From Calliopsis andreniformis (taxonomy: Eukaryota > Arthropoda > Insecta > Hymenoptera > Andrenidae): a stretch of 64,000 bases of DNA. Position numbers and translations under genes: made by a program. Shown here piece after piece: positions 1-12,040 of the stretch. How positions within the stretch are numbered: position 1 is the stretch's first letter; every line of letters starts with the position of its first letter. The DNA is taken from contig NW_027480492.1 of assembly GCF_051401765.1 (NCBI RefSeq), positions 1,674,001-1,738,000 of the forward strand. Direction: 5' to 3'. Under the pieces are notes generated by a model that saw only the letters and a list, made by a program, of their open reading frames with translations, was not told where the DNA came from and searched no databases.

Positions 1-758
1 TGGGGATTGAGGATTTAGGATTGAGGATTGAAGATTGAATATTAATGATTGAAGATTGAGGATTGAGGAGTGAGGATTGAGGGTTGTGGATTGAGGACGA
101 GGTCTGAGGGCTGAGTATAGATGTTTGAAGTCTGAGGATTGAGGATCGAGGATTGAGAATTGAGGATTGAGGATTGAGGATTGAAGATTGAGGATTCGGT
201 ATTGAGGATTGAAGTATGAGGATTGAGGACTGAGGACTGAGGATTGAGGATTGCAGACTGAGTATTGAGGATTGAAGATCGAGGATTGAGGATTGAGGGT
301 TGAGGATTGAGGATTGAGGATTGAGGATTGAGAATTGAGGATTGAGGATTGAAGATTGAGTTTTGAGGATTGAAGATTGAGGATTGAGTATTGAGGATTG
401 AAGATTGAGGACTGAGTGTTGAGGGTTGAGTGATGAGAATTGATGTTAGTGGATAGAGATTTGAAGATTAAATAATGGGGATTGAGTATTGAAAACTGTG
501 AATTGAGGATATTCTATTGAGGATTGAGGATTGACAATTGATTGTTGAGGACTGAGGGCTGAAGATTGAGGATTCAGGATTGAGGCTTCAGGATTGAGGT
601 TAGAGGACTGAGGATTGAGGATTGAGGATTCAGGCTTGAGGATTGAGGCTTGAGGATTGGAGATTGAGAATTGAGGATTGAGGATGTGGGCTGAGAGTTG
701 AGGATTGTGGTTTGAGGACTGAGGACTGAGGATTGAGGATTTAGAGTTGAGGATTGAG
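1..758 (+). repeat. Block duplicated at 8527-9284 (offset 8526)
   Basis: Bases 1 to about 758 match 8527 to about 9284, including diagnostic variants GATTTAGGATTGAGG near the start, GATGTTAGTGGATAG at the module, GATTAAATAATGGGG, TTGAGGCTTCAGG, and GGATGTGGGCTGAG. Module starts agree (431 and 8957). After about 758 the left copy switches to a different block, while the right copy continues with GAGGATAGAAGATTGAG. The left edge is the window edge, so the true block may extend further left. The same block recurs at 24449 and 39709 (starts of the same TGGGGATTG) and near 47.47 kb. Confidence 0.85.
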
Positions 759-1200
759 GGTTGAGGATTGAAGATTGAGTATTGAGGATTGAAGATGGAG
801 GATTGAGGATTGAGGATCGAGGATTGAAGATTGAAGATTGAGTATTGAGGATTGACGATTAGGATTGAGGATTGAGGATTGAGGATTGAGGATTGAAGAT
901 TGAGGATTGCGGACTGAGTATTGAGGGTTGAGTGATGAGAATTGATGTTTGTGGATAGAGATCGGAAGATTGCAGATTGAGTATTGAGTATTGAAAACTG
1001 TGAATTGAAGATACTCTATTGAGGATTGAGGATTGACAACTGATTGTTGAGGACTCAGGGCTGAAGATTGAGGATTCAGGATTGAGGATTCAGGATTGAG
1101 GTTTGAGGACTGAGAATTGAGGATTGGGTATTGGGTTTGAGGATTGAGGATTGAGGGTTGGGGATTGAGGATTGAGGATTGAGGATTGAAGATTGAATAT
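759..1200 (+). repeat. Block matching 5967-6408 (offset 5208)
   Basis: This segment carries the module at 933 with the variant GATCGGAAGATTGCAG and the rare GAAGATACTCTATTG in place of the usual GATATTCTATTG. The same variants occur at the modules at 6141, 13904, 17725, 21840, 22405, 37100 and 37665. Correspondence with 5967-6408 holds at offset 5208. It then gives way to a segment near 1190-1330 (TTAATGATTGAAGATTGAG and following) that is shared with 6400-6540 but shortened. Confidence 0.75.
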
Positions 1201-1629
1201 TAATGATTGAAGATTGAGGACTGAGGATTGAGGGTTGTGGATTGAGGACGAGGACTGAGGGCTGAGTATTGATGTTTGAAGTCTGAGGATTGAGGGTTGA
1301 GGATTGAGAATTGAGGATTGAGGATTGAGGGTTGAGGATTGAAGATTTAGGACTGAGTGTTGAGGGTTGAGTGATGAGAATTGATGTTTGTGGATTGAGA
1401 TTTGAAGATTGAAGAATGGGGATCGAGTATTGAAAACTGTGAATTGAGGATATTCTATTGAGGATTGAGGATTGACAATTGATTGTTGAGGACTGAGGGC
1501 TGAAGATTGAGGATTCAGGATTGAGGATTCGGGATAGAGGTTTGAGGACTGAGAATTGAGGGTTGAGGATTGAGGATTGAGGATTGACGCTTGAGGATTG
1601 AGGGTTGAGGATGGAGGATTGAAGAGAGA

Positions 1630-1850
1630 GGACTGAGTGTTGAGGGTTGAGTGTTGAGAATTGATGTTTGAGGATTGAGATTTGATTATTGAACATGGTG
1701 GATTGTGTATTGAAACATGAGAATTCAGGATATTATCTTGAGTATTGAGAATTGAAGATTGATGATTGAGTATTGAGGATTGATGGTTGATTGTTGAGTG
1801 TTGAATATTGAGGATTGAGGATTGAGCATTGAGGATTGAGGATTGAGGAT
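1630..1850 (+). repeat. Class II diverged module, first copy
   Basis: This is a relative of the class I module with a different landmark, GTGTTGAGAATTGATG, followed by TTTGAGGATTGAGATTTG, ATTATTGAA, and then GAGAATTCAGGATATT. It is preceded by GAAGAGAGAGG(A/C)CTGAG. The tgtt landmark starts at 1652, 5121, 7231, 12884, 14994, 18815, 20820, 28273, 30922, 34053, 36080, 43533, 46182 and 57509. A further copy expected near 23.5 kb, and its daughter near 38.75 kb, have been removed by a 342-bp deletion. Two subtypes are visible. One has AACATGGTGG after the ATTATTGA block (AACGTGG at 15047); the other has AAAGTTGTGG (for example at 5160 and 12923). Downstream parts differ accordingly. Confidence 0.8.
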
Positions 1851-1879
1851 TGAAGATTGAGTATTGATGATTGAAGATG

Positions 1880-1935
1880 GGAGGATTGAGGATGGGGGGT
1901 TGCGGATTGAGGACGACGACTGACGGTTGAGGATT
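1880..1935 (+). other. G6 run followed by a CpG cluster (first of 10 copies)
   Basis: GGGAGGATTGAGG is followed by a six-G run at 1894-1899 and then TTGCGGATTGAGG and ACGACGACTGACGG, giving four CpG dinucleotides in about 30 bp of an otherwise CpG-poor array. Other G6 runs are at 7473, 15236, 19057, 28515, 31164, 34295, 43775, 46424 and 57751. The segment lies inside the unit that follows a class II module. It is missing where the 342-bp deletion occurred (near 23.49 and 38.75 kb). Confidence 0.85.
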
Positions 1936-2007
1936 GAGGTTTGAGGATTGTGGATTGAGGATTGAGAGTGAGCGGCTGAGGGTTGAGGATTGAGGTTTGA
2001 GTATAGA

Positions 2008-2025
2008 ATCCTGAGAATTCAGGAT
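2008..2025. repeat. Inverted repeat, 7-bp arms, 4-nt loop (first of 12)
   Basis: ATCCTGA, loop GAAT, TCAGGAT is a perfect hairpin-capable inverted repeat and contains an EcoRI site (GAATTC). Further copies lie at 7586, 15349, 19170, 23508, 28628, 31277, 34408, 38768, 43888, 46537 and 57864. Because the + strand has so little C, such palindromes are otherwise scarce in the array. It sits about 130 bp upstream of a class I module and is flanked by GTTTGAGTATAGA and ATTCTGTTGAG. No function is claimed. Confidence 0.85.
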
Positions 2026-2329
2026 ATTCTGTTGAGTATTGAGATTTGAGTATTGATGGTTGATTATTGAGGATTGAGGATTGAGAGTCGAGGATTGAGT
2101 ATTTAAGATTGAGCATTGGGGACTGAGTGTTGAAGGTTGAGTGATGAGAATTGATGTTTGTGGATAGAGATCTGAAGATTGCAGATTGAGTATTGAGTAT
2201 CGAAACCTGTGAATTGAGGATATTCTATTGAGGATTGAGGATTGAAAACTGATTGTTGAGGACTGAGGGCTGAATATTGAGGATTCAGGGTTGAGGATTC
2301 AGGATTGAGGTTTGAGGACTGAGGATTGA

Positions 2330-2980
2330 GGATTGGGTATTGGGGATTGAGGATTGAGGGTTGAGGATTGAAGATTGAGGATTGGGTATTGCGGATTGAA
2401 CATTGAGGATTGAGGATTGAGAATTGAGGATTGAGAATTGAGGACAGAGGATTGAAGGGTGAGCATTGAGGATTGAAGGTTGACGATTGAGGATTGAGGA
2501 TTGAGGATTGAGGATTGAGGATTGAGGATTGGGGACTGAGGATTGAGGACTGAAGGTTGAATATTGATGATTGAAGGTTGAGGATTGAAGATTGAGGGTT
2601 GTGGATTGAGGACGAGGACTGAGGGTTGGGTATTGATGCTTGAGGTCTGAGGGTTGAGGATTGAGGATTGCGAATTGAGGATTGAGGAATGAGGATTGAA
2701 GATTGAGGATTGGGTATTGAGGATTGAAGAATGAGGATTGAGGATTGAGGACTGAGGATTTAGGATTGAAGATAGAGTACTGTGGATTGAAGGTTGAGGA
2801 TTGAGAATTGAGGATTGAGGATTGAGGATTGAAGATTGAGTATTGAGGATTGAAGATTGAGGATTGAGGATTGAGGATTGAGGATTGAGGATTGAGGATT
2901 GAAGGCTGAGGATTGAGGATTGAGTATTGAGGATTGAAGATTGGGGATTGGGGACTGAGGATTGAAGGTTGAGGATTGAG
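2330..2980 (+). repeat. Mosaic block; 2559-2919 recurs at 27341-27692
   Basis: The first part is filler heptamers with GGTATTGCGGATTGAAC. From GAATATTGATGATTGAAGG at 2559 it follows the sequence found at 27341, including GAGGGTTGTGGATTGAGG, GGGTATTGATGCTTGAGG, GATTGCGAATTGAGG, GATAGAGTACTGTGG and GATTGAAGGCTGAGG. Other copies of this sub-block begin near 42601, 50370, 52920 and 61168. There is no class I module between 2142 and 3093, a 951-bp interval and one of the longer ones in the window. Confidence 0.7.
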
Positions 2981-4525
2981 GATTGAGGACTGAGGACTGA
3001 GGATTGAGGATTGAAGATTCAGTATTGAGGACTGAAGATTGAGAATTGAGGATTGAGGATTGAACATTGAGGACTGAGTGTTGAGGGTTGTGTGATGAGA
3101 ATGGATGTTTGTGGATTGAGATCTGAAGATTGCAGATTGGGTATTGAGTATTGAAGACTGTGAATTGAGGATATTCTATTGAGGATTGTGGATTGGCAAC
3201 AGATTGTTGATGACTGATGGCTGAAGGTTGAGGATTCAGGATTGAGGATTCAGAATTGAGGTTTGAGGACTGAGGACTGAGGATTGAAGATTGAGTATTG
3301 AGGATTGAAGATTGAGGATTGAGGATTGAGGATTGAGGTCTGAGGAATGAGGATGAGGGCTGAGGGTTGAGGATTGTGGTTTGAGGACTGAGGACTGAGG
3401 ATTGAGGATTGAGGATTGAGGATTGAAGATTGAGGGTTGGGTATTCAGGATTGAAGAATGAGGATTGAGGATTGATGATTGAGGATTCAGGATTGAGGAC
3501 TGAGGATTGAGGATTGAGGATTGAAGATTGAGTATTGAGGATTGAAGATTGAGGATTGAGGATTGAGGATTGAGGATAGAGGATTGAAGGTTGAGGATTG
3601 GGGATTGAGGATTGACGATTGAGGATTGAGTATTGAGGATTGAGGATTGAGGATTGAGTATTGAGGATTGAGGATTGAAGATTGAGGATTGGGGACGGAG
3701 TGTTGAGTGTTGTGTGATGAGAATTGATGTTTGTGGATAGAGATTTGAAGATTGCAGATTGAGTAATGAGTATTGAAAACTGTGAATTGATGATGTTGTA
3801 TTGAGGATTGAGGATTGACAACTGATTGTTGAGGACTGAGGGCTGAAGATTGAGGATACAGGATTGAGGATTGAGGATTGAAGAGTGAGGATTGGGGCTG
3901 ATGATTGAAGATAGAGGATTGAGGATTGAGGATTGAGGATTGAGGATTTGGGATTGAAGATTCAGTATCGAGGATTGAAGATTGAGGATTGAGGATTGAG
4001 GATTGAGGACTGAGGATCGAAGATTGAGTATAGAGGATTGAAGATTGACGATTGAGGATTGAGAATTGAGGATTGAGTATTGAGGATTGAGGATTGAAGA
4101 TTGAGCATTGAGGATTGAAGGTTGAGGATTGAGGATCGAGGATTGAGGATTGAGGATTGAATATTGAGGATTGGGGACTGAGCGTTGAGGATTGAGTGAT
4201 GAGAATTGATGTTTGTGGATAGAGATTTGAAGATTGCAGATTGAGTATTGAGTATTGAAAACTGTGAATTGGTGATATTCTATTGAGGATTGAGGATTGA
4301 CAACTGATTGTTGAGGACTGAGGGCTGAAGATTGAGGATTCAGGATTGAGGATTCAGGATTGATGTTCGAGGACTGAGGATTGAGGATTGAAGATTGAGT
4401 ATTGAGGATTGAAGATTGAGGATTGAGGATTGAGGATCGAGGATTGAGGAATGAGGATTGAAGATTGAGTATTGAGGATTGAAGATTGAGGTTTGAGGAC
4501 TGAGGATTGAGAATTGGGGATTGAG
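2980..4525 (+). repeat. Block duplicated at about 10198-11750 (offset 7218-7226)
   Basis: Modules at 3093, 3715 and 4197 pair with 10311, 10940 and 11423. Shared private variants include GTTGTGTGATGAGAATGG, GATTGGCAACAGATTG, ATGACTGATGGCTGAAGG, and GATGATGTTGTATTGAGG at the second module. The offset creeps from 7218 to 7226 through small insertions, mainly heptamer filler. The pairing ends where the right copy carries 537 bp that the left copy lacks. Confidence 0.82.
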
Positions 4526-7500
4526 GATTGAGGATCGAGGATTGAGGATTGAGGATTGAGGGTTGAGTATTGAAGATTGAGGATTTGGGACTGAGGATTG
4601 AAGATTGAGGATTGAGGATTCAGGATTGAGGATTGAGGACTGAGGATTGAGGATTGAAGATTGAGGATTGGGTATTGAGGATTGAAGAATGAGGATTGAG
4701 GATTGAGGATTGAGGATTGAGGATTGAAGATTGGGTATTGATGATTGAAGATTCAGTATTGAGGATTGAAGATTGAGAATTGATGGTTGAGTATTGGACA
4801 TTGAGGACTGAGTGTTGAGGGTTGAGTGATGAGAATTGATGTTTGTGGATAGAGATCTGAAGATTGCAGATTGAGTATTGAGTATTGAAATCTGTGACTT
4901 GATGATATTCTATTGAGGATTGAGGATTGACGTCTGATTGTTGAGGTCTGAGGTCTGAAGCTTGAGGATTCAGGATTGAGGATTCAGGATTGAGGATTCG
5001 GGATAGAGGTTTGAGGACTGAGGAATGAGGGTTGGGGACTGAGGATTGAGGATTGACGCTTGAGGATTGAGGGTTGAGAATGGAGGATTGAAGAGAGAGG
5101 ACTGAGTGTTGAGGGTTGAGTGTTGAGAATTGATGTTTGAGGATTGAGATTTGATTATTGAAAGTTGTGGATTGAGTATTGAACCATGAGAATTCAGGAT
5201 ATTCTGTTGAGTATTGAGAATTGAGTGTTGATGGTTGATTATTGAGGATTGAGGATTGATGATTGAGGATTGAGTATGGAAGATTGGGGATTGGTGATTG
5301 AAGATTCAGTATTGAGGATTGAAGGTTGAGAATTGATGATTGAGTATTGAACATTGAGGACTGAGTGTTGAGGGTTGAGTGATGAGAATTGATGTTTGTG
5401 GATAGAGATCTGAAGATTGCAGATTGAATATTGAGTATTGAAAACTGTGAATTGATGATATTCTATTGAGGATTGAGTATTGACGTCTGATTGTTGAGGT
5501 CTGAAGTCTGAAGATTGAGGATTCAGGATTGAGGTTAGAGGACTGAGGATTGAGGATTGAGGATTCAGGCTTGAGGACTGAGGCTTGAGGATTGAAGATT
5601 GAGGATTGAGGATTGAGGATGAGGGCTGAGGGTTGAGGATTGAGGCTTGAGGACTGAGGACTGAGGATTGAGGATTGAGAGTTGAGGATTGAGGATTGAA
5701 GATTGGAGATTGAGGATTGGGTATTGAGGATTAAGGATTGAGTATTGAAGATTGAGGATTTGGGACTGAGGATTGAAGATTGAGGATTGAGGATTGAGGA
5801 TTAAGGATTGAGGACTGAGGAATGAGGATTGAAGATCGAGGATTGGGTATTGAGGATTGAAGAATGAGGATTGAGGATTGAGGATTGAGGATTGAGGATT
5901 GAAGATGGAGTATTGAGGATTGAAGATTGTCGATTGAGGATTGAGGATTGAGGATTGAGGATTGAGGGTTGAGGATTGAAGATTGAGTATTGAGGATTGA
6001 AGATGGAGGATTGAGGATTGAGGTTCGAGGATTGAAGATTGAAGATTGAGTATTGAGGATTGACGATTAAGATTGAGGATTGAGGATTGAGGATTGAGGA
6101 TTGAAGATTGAGGATTGCGGACTGAGTATTGAGGGTTGAGTGATGAGAATTGATGTTTGTGGATAGAGATCGGAAGATTGCAGATTGAGTATTGAGTATT
6201 GAAAACTGTGAATTGAAGATACTCTATTGAGGATTGAGGATTGACAACTGATTGTTGAGGACTCAGGGCTGAAGATTGAGGATTCAGGATTGAGGATTCA
6301 GGATTGAGGTTTGAGGACTGAGGATTGAGGATTGGGTATTGGGTTTGAGGATTGAGGATTGAGGGTTGGGGATAGAGGATTGAGGATTGAGGATTGAAGA
6401 TTGAATATTAATGATTGAAGATTGAGGACTGAGGATTGAGGGTTGTTTATTGAGGACGAGGACTGAGGGCTGAGTATTGATGTTTGAAGTCTGAGGATTG
6501 AGGGTTGAGGATTGAGAATTGAGGATTGAGGATTGAGGATTGAAGATTGAGGATTCGGTATTGAGGATTGAAGAATGAGGATTGAGGAGTGAGGACTGAG
6601 GAATGAGGATTGCAGATTGAGTATTGAGGATTGAAGATTGAGAATTGAGGATTGAGGGTTGAGGATTGTGGATTGAGGATTGAAGATTGAGTATTGAGGA
6701 TTGAAGATTGAGGATTGAGGATTGAGGATTGAGGATTGCGGATTGAAGGTTGAGGATTGGGGATTGAGGATTGACGATTGAGGATTGAGCATTGAGGACT
6801 GAGTATTGGGGATTGAGCATTGAAGATTGAGTATTGATTATTGAAGATTGAGGATTGAGGATTGAGGATTGACGATTGAGTATTGAGGATTGAAGATTGA
6901 GGATTGAGGGTTGAGGATTGAAGATTTAGGACTGAGTGTTGAGGGTTGAGTGATGAGAATTGATGTTTGTGGATTGAGATTTGAAGATTGAAGAATGGGG
7001 ATCGAGTATTGAAAACTGTGAATTCAGGATGTTCTATTGAGGATTGAGGATTGACAATTGATTGTTGAGGACTGAGGGCTGAAGGTTGAGGATTCAGGAT
7101 TGAGAATTCGGGATAGAGGTTTGAGGACTGAGGATTGAGGGTTGAGGATTGAGGATTGAGGATTGACGCTTGAGGATTGAGGGTTGAGGATGGAGGATTG
7201 AAGAGAGAGGACTGAGTGTTGAGGGTTGAGTGTTGAGAATTGATGTTTGAGGATTGAGATTTGATTATTGAACATGGTGGATTGTGTATTGAAACATGAG
7301 AATTCAGGATATTATCTTGAGTATTGAGAATTGAAGATTGATGATTGAGTATTGAGGATTGATGGTTGATTGTTGAGTGTTGAATATTGAGGATTGAGGA
7401 TTGAGCATTGAGTATTGAGGATTGAGGATTGAAGATTGAGTATTGATGATTGAAGATGGGAGGATTAAGGATGGGGGGTTGCGGATTGAGGACGACGACT

Positions 7501-8130
7501 GACGGTTGAGGATTGAGGTTTGAGGATTGTGGATTGAGGATTGAGAGTGAGGGCTGAGGGTTGAGGATTGAGGTTTGAGTATAGAATCCTGAGAATTCAG
7601 GATATTCTGTTGAGTATTGAGATTTGAGTATTGATGGTTGATTATTGAGGATTGAGGATTGAGAGTCGAGGATTGAGTATTGAAGATAGAGCATTGGGGA
7701 CTGAGTGTTGAAGATTGAGTGATGAGAATTGATGTTTGTCGATAGAGATCTGAAGATTGCAGATTGAGTATTGAGTATCGAAACCTGTGAATTGAGGATA
7801 TTCTATTGAGGATTGAGGATTGAAAACTGATTGTTGAGGACTGAGGGCTGAATATTGAGGATTCAGGGTTGAGGATTCAGGATTGAGGTTTGAGGACTGA
7901 GGATTGAGGATTGGGTATTGGGGATTGGGGATTGAGGATTGACGATTGAAGATTGAGGATTCGGTATTGAGGATTGAAGATTGAGGATTGGGTACTGAGG
8001 ATTGAAGAATGAGGATTGAGGATTGAGGATTGAGGATTGAGGATTGAGGATTGAATATTGAGGGTTGAGGATTGAAGATTGACGATTGAGGATTGAGGAT
8101 TGAGGACTGAGGATTGAGGATTGAGGGTTG
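4525..8130 (+). repeat. 7763-bp offset duplication, left copy (partner 12288-15893)
   Basis: Every module in this stretch (4827, 5121, 5380, 6141, 6951, 7231, 7720) has a partner exactly 7763 bp (7 x 1109) downstream. By eye I noted about seven substitutions and no indel over 3.6 kb, for example GAGAATTCGGG at 7104 against GAGGATTCGGG, GGATTAAGG at 7464 against GGATTGAGG, and GAACATGG against GAACGTGG. The copies therefore differ by roughly 0.2 percent. The right end is where the downstream copy joins a different block, at about 15890. Confidence 0.9.
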
Positions 8131-9990
8131 AGGATTGAAGATTGAGTATTGAGGATTGAAGATTGAGGATTGAGGATTGAGGATTGAGGATTGAGGATTG
8201 AAGATTGAGTATTGAGGATTGAAGATTAAGATTGAGGATTGAGGATTGAGGATTGAGGATTGAAGATTGAGGATTGGGGACTGAGTATTGATGGTTGAGT
8301 GATGAGAATTGATGTTTGTGGATAGAGATCTGAAGATTGCAGATTGAGTATTGAGTATTGAAATCTGTGAATTGAGGATATTCTATTGAGGATTGAGGAT
8401 TGACAACTGATTGTTGAGGACTCAGGGCTGAAGATTGAGGATTCAGGATTGAGGATTCAGGATTGAGGTTTGAGGACTGAGGATTGAGGATTGGGTATTG
8501 GGGATTGAGGATTGAGGATTGAGGGTTGGGGATTGAGGATTTAGGATTGAGGATTGAAGATTGAATATTAATGATTGAAGATTGAGGATTGAGGAGTGAG
8601 GATTGAGGGTTGTGGATTGAGGACGAGGTCTGAGGGCTGAGTATAGATGTTTGAAGTCTGAGGATTGAGGATCGAGGATTGAGAATTGAGGATTGAGGAT
8701 TGAGGATTGAAGATTGAGGATTCGGTATTGAGGATTGAAGTATGAGGATTGAGGACTGAGGACTGAGGATTGAGGATTGCAGATTGAGTATTGAGGATTG
8801 AAGATCGAGGATTGAGGATTGAGGGTTGAGGATTGAGGATTGAGGATTGAGGATTGAGAATTGAGGATTGAGGATTGAAGATTGAGTTTTGAGGATTGAA
8901 GATTGAGGATTGAGTATTGAGGATTGAAGATTGAGGACTGAGTGTTGAGGGTTGAGTGATGAGAATTGATGTTAGTGGATAGAGATTTGAAGATTAAATA
9001 ATGGGGATTGAGTATTGAAAACTGTGAATTGAGGATATTCTATTGAGGATTGAGGATTGACAATTGATTGTTGAGGACTGAGGGCTGAAGATTGAGGATT
9101 CAGGATTGAGGCTTCAGGATTGAGGTTAGAGGACTGAGGATTGAGGATTGAGGATTCAGGCTTGAGGATTGAGGCTTGAGGATTGGAGATTGAGAATTGA
9201 GGATTGAGGATGTGGGCTGAGGGTTGAGGATTGTGGTTTGAGGACTGAGGACTGAGGATTGAGGATTTAGAGTTGAGGATTGAGGATTGAGGATAGAAGA
9301 TTGAGTACTGAGGATTGAAGATTGAGGTTTGAGGACTGAGGATTGAGAACTGAGGATTGAGGATTGAGGATCGAGGATTTAGGATTGAGGATTGAGGATT
9401 GAGAATTGAGGGATGAGGTTGAGGGCTGAGGGTTGAGGATTGAGGTTTGAGGACTGAGGAATGAGGATTGAGGATTGAGGATTGAGGATTGAAGATTGAG
9501 GATTGGGTATTGAGGATTGAAGAATGAGGATTGTGGATTGAGGATTGTGGATTGAGAATTCAAATTGAGTATTGAGGATTGAAGATAGACGATTGAGGCT
9601 TGAGAATTGAGGATTGAGAATTGAGGACTGAGGATTGAAGATTGAGCATTGAAGATTGTGGATTGAGGATTGAGGATTGAGGATTGAGGATTGAAGATTG
9701 AGGATTGTGGACTGAGTGTTGAGGGTTGAGTGATGAGAATTGACGTTTGTGAATAGAGATTTGAAGACTGCAGGTTGATTATTGAGTATTGAAACCTGTG
9801 AATTGAGGATATTCTATTGAGGATTGAGGATTGACAACTGATTGTTGAGGACTGAGGGCTGAAGATTGAGGATTCAGGATTGAGGATTCAGGATTGAGGT
9901 TAGAGAACTGAGGATTGAGTGTTGAGGATTGAGGACTGAGGATTGAGGATTGAGGATTGAAGATTGAGGATTGGGTATTGAGGATTGAAC
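8130..9990 (+). repeat. Block with 580/657/774-bp module spacing
   Basis: Modules at 8300, 8957 and 9731 define the interval series 580, 657, 774. This series recurs starting at 23642, 38902 and 46671, and partly at 58578-60464. Private marks are GTTAGTGGATAGAG, GATTAAATAATGGGG and GACGTTTGTGAATAGAG, with GAATTCAAATTGAG at about 9568. Bases 8130-8912 (782 bp) are absent from the partner region around 15.89 kb, so this piece was deleted from, or never present in, that copy. Confidence 0.8.
8935..9110 (+). repeat. Class I diverged module, representative copy
   Basis: This segment departs from the plain heptamer and recurs about 94 times. Landmarks in order are GACTGAGTGTTGAGGGTTG, TGATGAGAATTGATG at 8957, GGATAGAGAT, GTATTGAAAACTGTG, GATATTCTATTG, GACAA(C/T)TGATTGTTG, GACTGAGGGCTGA at 9076, and GGATTCAGG. 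Other landmark starts include 431, 933, 1372, 2142, 3093, 3715, 4197, 4827, 5380, 6141, 6951, 7720, 8300, 9731, 10311, 10940, 11423, 12590, 13143, 13904, 14714, 15483, 15938, 16712, 16971, 17725, 18535, 19304, 20526, 21079, 21840, 22405, 23215, 23642, 24222, 24879, 25653, 26261, 27113, 27861, 28762, 29349, 29971, 30510, 31411, 31991, 32445, 33102, 33641, 34542 and 35122, and similarly to 63965. It is the marker of the mid-level repeat unit. Function is unknown. Confidence 0.88.
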
Positions 9991-10453
9991 ATTGAGGATT
10001 GAGGATTGAGTATTGAGGATTGAATATTGATGATTGAAGATTGAGGATCGAGGATTGAGGGTTGTGGATTGAGGACGAGGACTGAGGGTTGAGTATTGAT
10101 GTTTGAGGTCCGAGGATTGAGGATTGAGGATTGCGAATTGAGGATTGAGGAATGAGGATTGAAGATTGAGGATTGGGTATTGAGGATTGAAGAATGAGGA
10201 TTGAGGACTGAGGACTGAGGATTGAGGATTGAAGATTCAGTATTGAGGACTGAAGATTGAGAATTGAGGATTGAGGATTGAACATTGAGGACTGAGTGTT
10301 GAGGGTTGTGTGATGAGAATGGATGTTTGTGGATTGAGATCTGAAGATTGCAGATTGGGTATTGAGTATTGAAGACTGTGAATTGAGGATATTCTATTGA
10401 GGATTGTGGATTGGCAACAGATTGTTGATGACTGATGGCTGAAGGTTGAGGAT

Positions 10454-12040
10454 TCAGGATTGAGGATTCAGAATTGAGGTTTGAGGACTGAGGACTGAGG
10501 ATTGAAGATTGAGTATTGAGGATTGAAGATTGAGGATTGAGGATTGAGGATTGAGGTCTGAGGAATGAGGATGAGGGCTGAGGGTTGAGGATTGTGGTTT
10601 GAGGACTGAGGACTGAGGATTGAGGATTGAGGATTGAGGATTGAAGATTGAGGGTTGGGTATTCAGGATTGAAGAATGAGGATTGAGGATTGATGATTGA
10701 GGATTCAGGATTGAGGACTGAGGATTGAGGATTGAGGATTGAGGATTGAAGATTGAGTATTGAGGATTGAAGATTGAGGATTGAGGATTGAGGATTGAGG
10801 ATAGAGGATTGAAGGTTGAGGATTGGGGATTGAGGATTGACGATTGAGGATTGAGTATTGAGGATTGAGGATTGAGGATTGAGTATTGAGGATTGAGGAT
10901 TGAAGATTGAGGATTGGGGACGGAGTGTTGAGTGTTGTGTGATGAGAATTGATGTTTGTGGATAGAGATTTGAAGATTGCAGATTGAGTAATGAGTATTG
11001 AAAACTGTGAATTGATGATGTTGTATTGAGGATTGAGGATTGACAACTGATTGTTGAGGACTGAGGGCTGAAGATTGAGGATACAGGATTGAGGATTGAG
11101 GATTGAAGATTGAGGATTGGGGACTGATGATTGAAGATAGAGGATTGAGGATTGAGGATTGAGGATTGAGGATTTGGGATTGAAGATTCAGTATCGAGGA
11201 TTGAAGATTGAGGATTGAGGATTGAGGATTGAGGACTGAGGATCGAAGATTGAGTATAGAGGATTGAAGATTGACGATTGAGGATTGAGAATTGAGGATT
11301 GAGTATTGAGGATTGAGGATTGAAGATTGAGCATTGAGGATTGAAGGTTGAGGATTGAGGATCGAGGATTGAGGATTGAGGATTGAATATTGAGGATTGG
11401 GGACTGAGCGTTGAGGATTGAGTGATGAGAATTGATGTTTGTGGATAGAGATTTGAAGATTGCAGATTGAGTATTGAGTATTGAAAACTGTGAATTGGTG
11501 ATATTCTATTGAGGATTGAGGATTGACAACTGATTGTTGAGGACTGAGGGCTGAAGATTGAGGATTCAGGATTGAGGATTCAGGATTGATGTTCGAGGAC
11601 TGAGGATTGAGGATTGAAGATTGAGTATTGAGGATTGAAGATTGAGGATTGAGGATTGAGGATTGAGGATTGAGGAATGAGGATTGAAGATTGAGTATTG
11701 AGGATTGAAGATTGAGGTTTGAGGACTGAGGATTGAGAATTGGGGATTGAGGATTGAGGATCGAGGATTGAGGATTGAGGATTGAGGATTGAGAATTGAG
11801 GGATGAGGATGAGGGCTGAGGGTTGAGGATTGAGGTTTCAGGACTGAGGACTGAGGATTGAGGATTGAGGATTGAGGATTGAAGATTGAGGATTGGGTAT
11901 TGAGGATTGAAGAATGAGGATTGAGGATTGAGGATTGAGGATTGAGGATTGAAGATTGAGTATTGAGGATTGAAGATTGACGATTGAGGATTGAGAATTG
12001 AGGATTGAGACTTGAGGACTGAGGATTGAAGATAGAGCAT
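10454..12040 (-). other. Longest minus-strand open frame; repeat artefact, not a gene
   Basis: This 528-codon frame is the longest of many minus-strand open frames in the window. Its translation is a degenerate Ile-Leu-Asn-Pro-Gln-Ser-Ser cycle. The complement of the heptamer is seven bases, so three frames each read the same seven codons in rotated order and none is a stop. The + strand heptamer contains TGA and is closed every seven codons in all frames. I see no signal peptide, domain, splice-site logic or promoter, and copies of the segment differ in start and end. I judge it non-coding. Confidence 0.85.

Larger units (their letters stand above)
1330..2330 (+). repeat. Block matching 6909-7908 (offset 5579, then 5578)
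   Basis: The segment holds class I modules at 1372 and 2142 and the class II module at 1652. It corresponds to modules at 6951, 7720 and 7231. A one-base difference (GAGTGAGCGGCTGAG near 1970 against GAGTGAGGGCTGAG near 7550) changes the offset from 5579 to 5578. It includes the G6 run, the CpG cluster and the 7-bp-arm inverted repeat annotated separately. Confidence 0.8.

Noticed and set aside
480..500. AT-richer GATTAAATAATGG as a replication origin element
   Set aside because: It is about a dozen bases within a module copy, with no further A/T-rich context or repeated initiator motif.
1700..1730. Heat-shock element or other transcription-factor site at GAGAATTCAGG
   Set aside because: GAA and TTC are directly abutted without the two-base spacing of a heat-shock element. 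It is simply a variant monomer carrying an EcoRI site.
2008..2025. Rho-independent terminator
   Set aside because: The hairpin has 7-bp arms but no following T tract on either strand, and there is no gene upstream to terminate.
10454..12040. Repeat protein resembling a solenoid or antifreeze-type structure (Asn-Pro-Gln-Ser-Ser repeats)
   Set aside because: The peptide periodicity follows from DNA periodicity. No signal peptide, capping region or conserved residue pattern beyond the DNA repeat is visible.
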